Assembly: GCA_039026975.1 (NCBI GenBank)
Contig: JBCCLI010000090.1
Span: 1-18,561, forward strand
Origin: JBCBKZ01 sp039026975
GTDB taxonomy: Bacteria; Bacteroidota; Bacteroidia; J057
Length of the DNA stretch: 18,561 bases
Direction of reading: 5' to 3'
Shown: piece by piece, positions 8,097 through 15,561 of the stretch
Position numbering within the stretch: position 1 is the stretch's first letter
Layout of the letters: each line of letters begins with the position of its first letter
Translations under genes and position numbers: made by a program
Notes under the pieces: model-generated
Database searches by the model: none
What the model saw: only the letters and a program-made list of their open reading frames with translations
What the model was told of the DNA's origin: nothing

Positions 8097-8124
8097 GTAG
8101 AGACGCCATCCATGGCATCTTTAC
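8097..8124. repeat. Long imperfect hairpin directly downstream of lpdA
   Basis: GTAGAGACGCCAT and ATGGCATCTTTAC pair over 13 positions with one mismatch and one wobble around a CC centre. It begins 10 bases beyond the lpdA stop. It may serve as a transcript end or RNA-stabilising hairpin for lpdA, although no T-run follows on the minus strand. Confidence 0.5.
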
Positions 8125-8134
8125 AGGTATTTTC

Positions 8135-9529
8135 CTACAAATGGATCACCTCTCCGTAAGCAGCTGCTGCTGCTTCCATGACGGCCTCTGACATGGTAGG
8201 GTGGGGGTGTACGGCTTTGATGATCTCATGTCCGGTGGTTTCCAGCTTACGGGCCACTACCACTTCAGCGATCATGTCTGTAACCCCAGCGCCTATCATA
8301 TGGGCACCCAGGAATTCTCCGTACTTAGCATCAAAGATTACTTTTACAAAGCCATCTTTTTTTCCGCCAGCCTTGGCTTTACCTGAGGCAGTGAAAGGAA
8401 ACTTCCCTACTTTTAGCTCATACCCCGCGTCCTTAGCTTGCTGCTCTGTCATGCCTACAGAGGCTACTTCCGGCATAGTGTAGGTACAACTAGGAATATT
8501 GCCGTAATCCAGTGGCTCTATGTCCATCCCTGCCATTTTTTCCACACAGATGATTCCCTCATGAGAAGCTACGTGGGCTAATGCAGGTCCAGGGGTCATG
8601 TCCCCTATGGCGTAGATACCCGGAATGTTAGTCTGGTAGAATTCATCTACTACCACTTTCCCTCTATCAAGCTGAATACCTAATTCCTCTATTCCGAGAT
8701 TTTCTATGTTAGCCACAATGCCTACAGCAGACATGAGAATATCAGCTGTTATCTTCTCCTCTCCTTTGGCGGTTTTAACTGTGGCTGTTACGCCATCATT
8801 CAGGGTATCTACGTGTGTAACCTCAGAACCAGTCTTAATCTTCACGCCTTTTTTCTTGAAGATACGCCCCATTTGAGAAGATACTTCCGCATCCTCGCGC
8901 GGGAGGACTGCATCCAGGTATTCTACCACGGTGACGTCTGTATCCATGGTTTGGTAGAAATAGGCAAACTCCATTCCTATAGCCCCTGAGCCTACGATGA
9001 TCATAGACTTAGGCTGCTTTTCTAGTACCATCGCTTTCCTGTAGCCTATGATTTTTTCATTGTCAATAGGCATGGCAGGTAAGCTACGGGAGCGAGCGCC
9101 GGTGGCCAACATGATATTTTTAGCTTCATAGGTTTCAGTGCTACCGTCAGCAGCTGTTACCATGACCTTTTTATCTTTGGTAACTTTTCCTGCACCCATG
9201 AGGGCATCTATTTTATTCTTACGGAAGAGAAAATTGATCCCCTTGCTCATGTCTGAAGCTACCCCTCTGCTTCTGGCAATCACTTCCGCAAACTCGTGAT
9301 GGGCCCCTTCCACGGTAATCCCGAAATCTTTGGCATGTTTGATATAGTCCATTACCTCAGCACTTTTTAGCAAGGCCTTAGTAGGAATACATCCCCAGTT
9401 TAGGCAAATACCGCCTAGCTCCTCCTTTTCCACTACAGCAGTTTTCATTCCTAACTGAGAGGCACGAATAGCAGCCACATACCCGCCGGGACCACTTCCA
9501 ATAACAATTAGATCATATGATTTAGCCAT
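8135..9529 (-). CDS. lpdA: Dihydrolipoyl dehydrogenase (E3)
   Basis: A 464-residue FAD enzyme that reoxidises dihydrolipoyl groups with NAD+ in pyruvate and 2-oxoglutarate dehydrogenase complexes and the glycine cleavage system. The FAD-binding GSGPGG is at 11-16. The redox disulfide is in CLNWGCIPTK, with Cys42 and Cys47. The NAD-binding GSGAIGMEFA lies mid-protein, and the second FAD motif is IYAIGDMTPGPALAHVASHEG. The dimerisation domain ends with the His-Glu pair in HPHPTMSEAV. Length and all active-site residues are normal for the family. No E1 or E2 gene is adjacent, so it may serve several complexes. Genomes often have more than one copy, so the symbol names the family rather than a specific paralogue. 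Confidence 0.95.
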   Translation of the reverse strand: MAKSYDLIVIGSGPGGYVAAIRASQLGMKTAVVEKEELGGICLNWGCIPTKALLKSAEVMDYIKHAKDFGITVEGAHHEFAEVIARSRGVASDMSKGINFLFRKNKIDALMGAGKVTKDKKVMVTAADGSTETYEAKNIMLATGARSRSLPAMPIDNEKIIGYRKAMVLEKQPKSMIIVGSGAIGMEFAYFYQTMDTDVTVVEYLDAVLPREDAEVSSQMGRIFKKKGVKIKTGSEVTHVDTLNDGVTATVKTAKGEEKITADILMSAVGIVANIENLGIEELGIQLDRGKVVVDEFYQTNIPGIYAIGDMTPGPALAHVASHEGIICVEKMAGMDIEPLDYGNIPSCTYTMPEVASVGMTEQQAKDAGYELKVGKFPFTASGKAKAGGKKDGFVKVIFDAKYGEFLGAHMIGAGVTDMIAEVVVARKLETTGHEIIKAVHPHPTMSEAVMEAAAAAYGEVIHL

Positions 9530-9563
9530 AAATTCTTCTTAAAAAGTCTTGTGTATTGCAGCG

Positions 9564-9571
9564 CAAAGTTA
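9564..9571 (-). promoter_or_regulatory. Candidate -7 box of lpdA
   Basis: On the minus strand the sequence is TAACTTTG, an exact TAnnTTTG match, 34 bases before the lpdA ATG. No TTG is found at the matching -33 position, so only the -7 half is supported. Confidence 0.5.
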
Positions 9572-9692
9572 TAAAAATATGTGAATGAGAGGGCCGTAAG
9601 ATTTGCTTTCCTTAAGAGAAAAACCTGACCATCTTAAAAGACTTTTGCTAATTTCTTTTGCAAGAATCATAGAAACAATGGTAATATTCTCC

Positions 9693-9700
9693 TACCTTTG
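9693..9700 (+). promoter_or_regulatory. Candidate -7 box of recN
   Basis: TACCTTTG matches TAnnTTTG exactly, 24 bases before the recN ATG. The expected TTG at 19-20 bases upstream is missing. Confidence 0.5.
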
Positions 9701-9724
9701 GGATTCAAATAGGGAATAAAGGAT

Positions 9725-11428
9725 ATGCTCACCCACATATACATCCGTAACTATGCATTATTTGCTGAAACCGAGATTTCTTTTCCGGCCGGACTCAATA
9801 TTCTCACTGGAGAAACTGGTGCTGGAAAGTCTCTCCTCGTAGGCGCACTCGGATTAATCATGGGTAGAAGGGCTGATAATTCCGTCATCTTTTACACCGA
9901 GGAAAAGTGTGTAGTAGAGGCAGAATTCTCTCACTTATCAGAAGAAGTGAAAGAACGTCTAGCTGAGCAGGATGAGTTTGATCTGGAAGATGAGCTGTTG
10001 ACTATAAGGAGAGAAATCAGGCCTAACGGAAAGTCGCGCGCCTTTATTAATGATACCCCTGTCTCCCTCTCTACCTTGCGACATACCTCTGCCTTTTTAG
10101 TGGACCTCCACGGACAACATGAAAACCAAACCCTACTATCAGCAGATAAGCAACTGAGCTTATTAGACACCTATGCTGGTACCTTAGGAATGGTGAAAGG
10201 CTTTGAAGCATGCTGGAAAGGATACCAAGATATTAAGAAAGAACGGGATGGACTTCTCAAGCAAGAACAAGAGGCGAAAGAACAGCAGGAATACTTCCAG
10301 TTCCAGCTTCAGGAGCTAACGGCTGCCAACCTAAAAGAAGGAGAAGAAGAAGAATTAGAGCAAGAACTTAACCTGCTTCAGCATGCAGAAGAAATTAGAG
10401 GAGCATTAGCTGGTGGTGTGATGCAGTTGTATGAGGAAGATCAATCTGTTTATCAGCAGTTAAGTACCTTATTAGAGCCCCTTCAAAAAGTGTCAGGCGT
10501 ACACCAACAAGTCAATGAGGAAGTTCAAAAGCTGTTAGAAGCTCAAAATACTATCAAGGAAACCTCTTTCCAATTGCAGCATATGCTGGATACCATGGAT
10601 TCTGAAGAGGGGCGGATGACAGAGATAGAAGAAAGGCTGGCTACTTACCATAACCTCAAACTAAAGTATAAGCTGGCTTCAGGGGATGAGTTGCTAGAGA
10701 AGCTGCAAGAGTTCCAGGCTAAAGTAGTGGCCTTCGAGTCCATAGAAGAAAGAGTCGCAGAGTTAACTGCCAAACTTTCAGAACAGGAGAAAATAATTAT
10801 TCAAAAAGGCCTGGCCCTGGAAGAAAAGAGGTTAGCTGCAAAACCTCAACTGGAAGACATGGTAGAAAATATCCTGAAAGAGGTGGGTTTCACCAAAGCC
10901 AGGTTTGACATTGCATTCCAACGCATAGAGAAGGCTGAGGGTGGACTTATGATAGAGGGCGCACATATCCATCCAGATAAGACTGGGCTGAATACCTGCA
11001 CCTTTATGATTCAGTCCAATCCGGGGGTGCCTCCAGGCCCTCTTTCAGAGATAGCCTCAGGGGGAGAAATTTCCCGTGTTATGCTCGCTATTAAGGCCAC
11101 TCTGGCTGAGAAGTCGGACTTTCCGGTCATGATCTTTGACGAGATAGATACGGGGATCAGTGGAGAGATAGCACAGAAAGTAGGGAAGGTCATGCGCGAT
11201 TTGTCAGAAAGATTCCAAATCCTTTCTATCACCCACCTTCCTCAGATAGCTGCCAAAGGTCATCAGCATTATAAAATCTACAAAGAGGTCAAGGACACCA
11301 TTACCATCTCCTCCGTACGCATGCTAAATCATGATGAGCGCATAGGAGAAGTAGCCATGATGCTTAGCGGGCACGAACCCTCAGAGTCTGCCATCAGAAA
11401 TGCAGAGGAGTTGATTTCGGCGGGCTGA
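9725..11428 (+). CDS. recN: DNA repair protein RecN (SMC-like ATPase)
   Basis: RecN, a 567-residue SMC-related ATPase acting early in double-strand break repair. The N-terminal head has MLTHIYIRNYALF and the Walker A motif GETGAGKS at 29-36. It is followed by the RecN-typical FLVDLHGQHENQTLL. The middle (about 155-375) is glutamate- and glutamine-rich coiled coil. The C-terminal head has the ABC signature region EIASGGEISRVMLAIKA (about 441-457), Walker B in VMIFDEIDTGISG (about 467-479), and the ITHLPQIAAKGHQHY switch segment. The ATG at 9725 fits the family start and the length is standard. It stands alone, divergent from lpdA, with its own -7 box. No SOS-type operator is recognisable. Confidence 0.97.
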   Translation: MLTHIYIRNYALFAETEISFPAGLNILTGETGAGKSLLVGALGLIMGRRADNSVIFYTEEKCVVEAEFSHLSEEVKERLAEQDEFDLEDELLTIRREIRPNGKSRAFINDTPVSLSTLRHTSAFLVDLHGQHENQTLLSADKQLSLLDTYAGTLGMVKGFEACWKGYQDIKKERDGLLKQEQEAKEQQEYFQFQLQELTAANLKEGEEEELEQELNLLQHAEEIRGALAGGVMQLYEEDQSVYQQLSTLLEPLQKVSGVHQQVNEEVQKLLEAQNTIKETSFQLQHMLDTMDSEEGRMTEIEERLATYHNLKLKYKLASGDELLEKLQEFQAKVVAFESIEERVAELTAKLSEQEKIIIQKGLALEEKRLAAKPQLEDMVENILKEVGFTKARFDIAFQRIEKAEGGLMIEGAHIHPDKTGLNTCTFMIQSNPGVPPGPLSEIASGGEISRVMLAIKATLAEKSDFPVMIFDEIDTGISGEIAQKVGKVMRDLSERFQILSITHLPQIAAKGHQHYKIYKEVKDTITISSVRMLNHDERIGEVAMMLSGHEPSESAIRNAEELISAG

Positions 11429-11449
11429 TAAATTGTGTGATAGAGTAGA

Positions 11450-11467
11450 GGTGAAAAATCTTTCACC
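11450..11467. repeat. Perfect hairpin after recN
   Basis: GGTGAAA, AATC and TTTCACC form a perfect 7-bp stem 21 bases after the recN stop. There is no T-run after it, so it may be a transcript-end hairpin of low strength. Confidence 0.4.
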
Positions 11468-11526
11468 CATGTGGAAAGCCCTCATTCTCTCAACCTTTCT
11501 TCCCTTCAAGTAATTTCAAAAAGGGG

Positions 11527-11557
11527 TTGCCCAGCAAAAAAACAGAAAGTATATTTG
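11527..11557 (+). promoter_or_regulatory. Promoter of the CAT-anticodon tRNA gene
   Basis: TTG at 11527-11529, a 20-base spacer and TATATTTG at 11550-11557 match the Bacteroidota promoter consensus. The tRNA begins 29 bases further on. This is the clearest promoter in the window. Confidence 0.8.
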
Positions 11558-11586
11558 CACCACTTTGCACTGAAGCATCAGTGTAG

Positions 11587-11660
11587 GGGCTCATAGCTCA
11601 GCTGGTTAGAGCACCTGACTCATAATCAGGGGGTCCATGGTTCGAGCCCATGTGGGCCCA
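11587..11660 (+). tRNA. tRNA with CAT anticodon (elongator Met or Ile2)
   Basis: A complete cloverleaf is visible. The acceptor arms GGGCTCA and TGGGCCC pair with one T-G wobble, the D-arm is GCTC/GAGC, and the anticodon stem CCTGA/TCAGG encloses loop CTCATAA. The T-arm is CATGG-TTCGAGC-CCATG and the discriminator is A. The 3' CCA is not encoded. The anticodon CAT means elongator methionine, or isoleucine after lysidine modification of C34. The 5' end does not show the unpaired position 1 of an initiator tRNA, so tRNA-fMet is unlikely. Met versus Ile2 cannot be decided by eye. Confidence 0.95.
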
Positions 11661-11669
11661 CTCAGTATC

Positions 11670-11710
11670 AAGCACTTACGGAATTTTCTGTAAGTGCTTC
11701 TTCATTTGCA
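11670..11710 (+). terminator. Hairpin terminator after the tRNA
   Basis: AAGCACTTAC and GTAAGTGCTT form a perfect 10-bp stem with a 10-base loop, beginning 10 bases beyond the tRNA. It is followed by the T-rich CTTCATTTG. Confidence 0.75.
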
Positions 11711-11892
11711 CACCATTTGCGCACGCAAAAAATAGTTTCAAAATCTTTTCTGAATAGGGTGATTTAGGCAATATGGGCGTATGCCATTTCAGGACCTATA
11801 GTGGAGGGATTTTTCAGAAATTTTTCTGAATGGGATCAGGGGATAGCATACTTTCAGCTTCTGAACCTCAATTAGATGCATGTGCCAAATCT

Positions 11893-11950
11893 TTTGACAC
11901 TAGAGGATGCTAAATTTGACACTAGCTTCTATACTTTTGGCTTGTGTCAA
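11893..11950. repeat. TTTGACACTAG direct repeats with an inverted half-site
   Basis: TTTGACACTAG occurs at 11893-11903 and 11915-11925, 22 bases apart, which is about two helical turns. An inverted GTGTCAA follows at 11944-11950. TGTCACA and TGTCACAC follow at 11970 and 11993. This could be a protein-binding array or chance. Confidence 0.4.
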
Positions 11951-12465
11951 TTTGGACTTGGGACATTTATGTCACAAAAATCTTTGCCTGCCTGTCACAC
12001 TTCGGGTGAAGATCCTTGCTTGGATCATTCTGGAAATTCTCATGAAAAATAGACTTTTACCTGGAGCCTAACCCAAGCGCTACTTTACTACCAGAACCCG
12101 TAAGAAAAACCCACAGACGTCACGTCTAAGAGGACTTAGACCCATTTTAGAGGCTTAAATATCTGATTAATAGGTAATTAGATCTAGCTGAGCTGGCAGA
12201 AAGCTAATTTTTGAAGGTGTGATTTCTCGTAAGAGTCTGATTATCAGTATCCTCAAAATGATTGTTGTAACACGAGTCATCATCTTTTCATGCTTCTCAT
12301 ACTTTTTGAAGGCTAACCTTTTTGTAATCAATAGGTTACAATTAGGAAGTGTTACAAGGAATGCAGTTGAAGCGAGGGCCAGATAGGGTAGAAGCCTAAT
12401 CTAAAAGCCTACTAGCCCTCTGATGAATGTCACAATTATCCTGTAAAAGTTGATCCACTTTAGCC

Positions 12466-12498
12466 GAGGCATAATTCAATTATACCTCTGATAATCAG
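12466..12498. repeat. Two adjacent hairpins
   Basis: GAGGCATAATT-C-AATTATACCTC at 12466-12488 is an 11-position stem with one mismatch. It runs directly into the palindrome CTGATAATCAG at 12488-12498. A near-identical palindrome, CTGATTATCAG, is at 12237-12247. Confidence 0.45.
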
Positions 12499-12756
12499 AT
12501 GGGTTCTTGAGAATAATTGTTATATAGGAATTGGGAGAAATAGGTGGAACTTAGGGGCTTTTGTTTTATCGCTCTTTCTGCCGTAGAAATCATCTAGTCA
12601 TCTGAAAATCAGTCTATTGGGATAGGTGTTTGTAACATTCTGATTGGAAGTGGGGAATTAGATCCCATTAGTATGGTACTAATCTAGATAAGTATTTGAT
12701 AAACAAGGTTTATAGTTTTGTTTTTGTTACAATTCCAAGAGACTTACTGATGCTAA

Positions 12757-13110
12757 GTTTTTGGTAGTCAAATTTATTTAGCTGAGGTATTTTTCCATTG
12801 CAATAGGGAGGGTATTAAAGGTGTCACATCTTTGGCACAAAATGATTATGACAAATCACTGAGAAGACTGGGTTCTACATTTCCTTGTATTCTAAAATGA
12901 AATAATTCAACCTTAGGTTTATCTCAAGGAAAAGTCAAACCTAATAGTGCCCGAATTTTAAGGGTACTTACAGAACTTATTGATCCACTTAGAAAGTTTA
13001 TGGATTTCCGTTTAGGAGTAATCCTGAAAAGCCAAGCTATTAAAGTTTTACCAAAAGTTAGGAGAAGAGATATCTTCAGCCTTTTCCAGAAATTCAACAT
13101 TTTTGCCTAA
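12757..13110 (+). pseudogene. Possible gene relic with one internal stop
   Basis: One reading frame stays open for 117 codons except for a TGA at 12898, with no plausible start codon. The second part reads with a protein-like composition, for example NSARILRVLTELIDPLRKFM followed by a basic segment (KVLPKVRRRD), and ends in TAA at 13108. I do not recognise a family. A frame this long with one stop is unusual in AT-rich DNA but could arise by chance, so this is a weak call. If real, it is a degenerate remnant left at the edge of the tyrosinase island. Confidence 0.25.
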
Positions 13111-13146
13111 ATTCCTATTAATTGTATTTGAAGTAATTCTATAATT

Positions 13147-13161
13147 TTTGTATGATACGAA
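13147..13161. promoter_or_regulatory. Short dyad upstream of the tyrosinase gene
   Basis: TTTGTAT, G and ATACGAA pair over 7 positions with one wobble. It lies about 80 bases before the tyrosinase ATG, where a promoter is expected. No exact TAnnTTTG box is present nearby, only TATAATTTTTG with an extra base. Confidence 0.3.
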
Positions 13162-13193
13162 ATTTATTTTTTATAGAATTGTTTTACATTTTT

Positions 13194-13216
13194 TTTGATT
13201 ATTATCAATAATCAAA
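13194..13216. promoter_or_regulatory. Perfect 10-bp inverted repeat before the tyrosinase operon
   Basis: TTTGATTATT, ATC and AATAATCAAA are perfectly complementary. The repeat ends 26 bases before the tyrosinase ATG, in the promoter or 5' leader. It is a good candidate operator or leader hairpin controlling the operon. Confidence 0.55.
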
Positions 13217-13242
13217 CTATATTAATTTATATAAATTTTATA

Positions 13243-14694
13243 ATGTCAAAGTTAGAATTAAAGGTGTTTGGTTCAAATGATTCTAGGTCAGGATATATTT
13301 CATGGTCACCTGTTCCTTTTATTATTTCAAATAAATCTAATCAGCTATTTTCATTCTCGCTAACTAATCGATCAGATCAGGCGTCTATATCCAGAGTCGT
13401 CTTCTTGGAAAAATTGGAAGATGATCCTAAGGATGAACTCAAACTTTCTATAGGCCCAAATAAAGACATATCTTTATTTGTCGCAGGTAAATTTCAGCCA
13501 GGCAAAGTGCATAATGGTGCTAGTAGGGATAGTAAAGATGTAATTATTGAAGCAATTAATAATGATAATAATTCTAGATTAGGAGCTGTAAAAGTTATGA
13601 TTAGAGTTCGAAAAAATGCAAATGAACTTAGTAATAAAGCTCGGGGGGATTTTTTAAATGCAATAGCTAAACTGAACGGTATTAAAGTGGATGGAGATAT
13701 TTTCCCAGGACCCGGAAAGGGTGTTTACATTACTGACTTCGTAGAAATGCATGTTACTGGAGCTGCCGCAAGTGAACATGGGGATTCTCACTTTCTTCCT
13801 TGGCATAGATTGTACGTTTTGGATTTAGAAAGACAGCTTCAAGTTTTAAATCCACTAGTCACAATACCTTACTGGAAATTTGATAAACCTGCCCCCAAAG
13901 TTTTTACAAAAGACTTTATGGGAAGTACGAAACAAATTCCAAGAGATACTAAAGACCGTGGTGGAGTATTTGATCGTGGTGGAGCTAATACACCTAACGC
14001 TGTCTTTGCTTTGGATAATCCATTATTTAAATGGCAAATAAAAAATAGGAATGGAATTCCAAGAACAGCCAGATTTAATGTAAAGAATGAACCAGCTAAC
14101 GGAGCAATTTTTTATGGTCCAGACAATAACCCTATAGATTTTGAACTATTAGATGAACTCTCTACTCTAGCTTTAGGCGTTGATAATACTAAACCTGATG
14201 GTGCAGAATTTGGGGCAGGAGGAGAAAAATTTTCTAGTTTGGAGGGAACGCCACATGGAGCCGCTCATGTTAGTTTCAATGGCTTTATCAATGATACTTC
14301 TATGGCTCCACAAGATCCACTTTTCTTCTTGTTGCACTGCAATGTCGATAGGCTTTGGGCAAAGTGGCAATATTTATTTAATAGACACTCACAAAGTGAC
14401 TCTAAATCTTATCCTTACCAGAATATTGGTGATTCTTCAGATTCTTGGAAATTAATAAATTCTAAGCAATGGCCGTGGAATGGCGGGTTATCTGAGCCCG
14501 ATGGTATAAATCCGCCAGGTACAAGAAACCAAAATTTTACCAAGGCCTTAACTGGTAAAGACTTCCCTGATAATGTCCCAGAAATTAAGGATACTATAGA
14601 TATGCTGGGATATGAGGATTTTTCAAATTATATGGGATTTGCATATGATGATGTTCCCTATGAACCTTACACAAACCAAAATATACCTACTTAA
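13243..14694 (+). CDS. Tyrosinase (type 3 dicopper oxidase)
   Basis: A 483-residue tyrosinase-family enzyme, expected to oxidise phenols or catechols to quinones with O2. The frame opens at a TTG at 13195, but that lies inside an inverted repeat, so the ATG at 13243 is chosen. Residues 1-135 are an additional, probably beta-sandwich domain. The CuA region has His170 (EMH), His179 and His188 within SEHGDSHFLPWHRLYVLDLE. CuB has His338 and His342 (PHGAAH) and His365 in DPLFFLLHCNVDRLWAKWQ. These six match the copper ligands of the family. The residue before His365 is Leu rather than the usual His, and the next is Cys. No signal peptide or Tat motif is present, so it is probably cytoplasmic. It is first of three genes, with 19 bases to the next. 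Substrate and product (melanin or a modified metabolite) are unknown. Confidence 0.92.
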   Translation: MSKLELKVFGSNDSRSGYISWSPVPFIISNKSNQLFSFSLTNRSDQASISRVVFLEKLEDDPKDELKLSIGPNKDISLFVAGKFQPGKVHNGASRDSKDVIIEAINNDNNSRLGAVKVMIRVRKNANELSNKARGDFLNAIAKLNGIKVDGDIFPGPGKGVYITDFVEMHVTGAAASEHGDSHFLPWHRLYVLDLERQLQVLNPLVTIPYWKFDKPAPKVFTKDFMGSTKQIPRDTKDRGGVFDRGGANTPNAVFALDNPLFKWQIKNRNGIPRTARFNVKNEPANGAIFYGPDNNPIDFELLDELSTLALGVDNTKPDGAEFGAGGEKFSSLEGTPHGAAHVSFNGFINDTSMAPQDPLFFLLHCNVDRLWAKWQYLFNRHSQSDSKSYPYQNIGDSSDSWKLINSKQWPWNGGLSEPDGINPPGTRNQNFTKALTGKDFPDNVPEIKDTIDMLGYEDFSNYMGFAYDDVPYEPYTNQNIPT

Positions 14695-14713
14695 ATTAAA
14701 ATCAAGATTCAAA

Positions 14714-15544
14714 ATGGAAACTTCAGAATATAAATCAAAACTACTACAAAGAATTCAGGATAATAAAAAGTCTCCTAGTATTGAATCTAAAAGATTATTA
14801 GAAATTGCTAAAGATGAAAATAAATTAAATTTGCTCATTAATATTTTAAATGATGCAGATCAATCAATTGATAAAAAGCAAGATGCTTTGAATGTATTGA
14901 ACGCAATCAGTATATTCTCGCCTAAGCTACCTACTACAAAACCAGCATTTGTGAATGCTCTTAGAGGATTAATGGCAAATGAGAATCGGAATCTTAGATT
15001 GACAGCTTTCAGTTGTTTAGCAATTATGAAGGATGAAATCGCTCAAGAACGTCTCAAGGAATTAATTGTTTCTAGCGAAGACGAGTCTGCCAAGTTAGTC
15101 CCCACTCACCAAGCTATCGCAATGCTTGGGTATGACGAAAAGGCGTTAGATTATGATGCTCTAAAAGAGATTGCAAAAAATCCTCCAAATAATCAAAGCT
15201 TGATTGAAGCTCTACGGCATTTACCTTTTGATGCAGATACCTTTAATCTTTTACAAACAATAATGGAAGATGATACAAAACCAATTGAAGCAAGATCTAT
15301 GCTGCCAGAGATCCTAAATAACTTAGATACAGAAGCTTTTCTAAATTCAACAAATAGAATAATAAAAAATAATGGCCTTGGTGATGATCTGGTACCCTAT
15401 TTAGCTAAAGGGGTTGTAAGTATTGAGACTAATTATTTAAGTGATAAGGTCGAAGAAACTAAATCTCAATTAATTAAACTGGTAAATACAGCACCTAAAG
15501 ATTTTAAAGAAAAAATGAACAGAATTCTATTTCCTAAAAAATAA
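14714..15544 (+). CDS. All-helical HEAT-like repeat protein
   Basis: A 276-residue soluble protein without an assigned function. An in-frame ATG at 14612 overlaps the tyrosinase gene; the ATG at 14714 is preferred because it gives a 19-base gap and removes a sequence that only shadows the tyrosinase C-terminus. The protein is a succession of amphipathic helices with HEAT-like spacing, for example PAFVNALRGLMANENRNLRL, then TAFSCLAIMKDEIAQERLKE, then HQAIAMLGYDEKALDYDALK. It contains no signal peptide, membrane span, catalytic motif or metal cluster, and only one Cys. HEAT-like folds are usually protein-binding scaffolds, and its position between tyrosinase and a SCO-domain protein suggests a partner or maturation helper. 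That role is inferred. Base composition is AT-rich like its neighbours. Confidence 0.7.
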   Translation: METSEYKSKLLQRIQDNKKSPSIESKRLLEIAKDENKLNLLINILNDADQSIDKKQDALNVLNAISIFSPKLPTTKPAFVNALRGLMANENRNLRLTAFSCLAIMKDEIAQERLKELIVSSEDESAKLVPTHQAIAMLGYDEKALDYDALKEIAKNPPNNQSLIEALRHLPFDADTFNLLQTIMEDDTKPIEARSMLPEILNNLDTEAFLNSTNRIIKNNGLGDDLVPYLAKGVVSIETNYLSDKVEETKSQLIKLVNTAPKDFKEKMNRILFPKK

Positions 15545-15561
15545 TATTACAGCTACTTGTT

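Larger units (their letters stand above)
7651..8134. other. Gene-free stretch dense in short palindromes
   Basis: About 480 bases between atpC and lpdA hold no credible gene. The two open frames here run through the palindromes and have no recognisable product. At least seven short inverted repeats lie in it, described in the following entries. The pattern resembles clusters of REP-type palindromic units, but I cannot see whether the units recur elsewhere in the genome. Confidence 0.6.
11711..13193. other. 1.5-kb stretch without an intact gene
   Basis: No complete gene is recognisable on either strand. Visible contents are several perfect hairpins and recurring short motifs. Hairpins include 11813-11830 (TTCAGAAA/TTTCTGAA), 12124-12141 (GTCTAAG/CTTAGAC), 12322-12341, 12667-12683 and 12699-12713. 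Motifs include TTTGACACTAG twice and GTTACAA/TTGTAAC five times. A frame at 12757-13110 interrupted by one stop is described separately. The stretch lies between a tRNA gene and an AT-rich operon, so it may be the decayed edge of an integrated element. Confidence 0.5.

Noticed and set aside
7621..8191. Two plus-strand open frames (7621-7806 and 7922-8191) in the atpC-lpdA gap
   Set aside because: They run through a terminator and palindromic repeats, the second overlaps the lpdA 3' end, and neither has a family-like sequence.
11700..11735. TTTGCACACC/TTTGCGCACG tandem-like sequence after the tRNA as an att site
   Set aside because: A second copy bounding the island is not visible in the window and no integrase gene is present, so an attachment site cannot be supported.
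11661..13193. CRISPR array or structured repeat array in the gene-free region
   Set aside because: No direct repeat of 20 bases or more with regular spacers is present. The repeats seen are short motifs and hairpins.
13195..13242. Upstream TTG start extending the tyrosinase by 16 residues
   Set aside because: The extension translates the perfect inverted repeat and an AT-rich leader. The ATG at 13243 gives a normal N-terminus.
14612..14713. Upstream ATG for the HEAT-like protein, overlapping the tyrosinase gene
   Set aside because: The added residues are a shifted-frame reading of the tyrosinase C-terminus and do not look like part of the helical fold.
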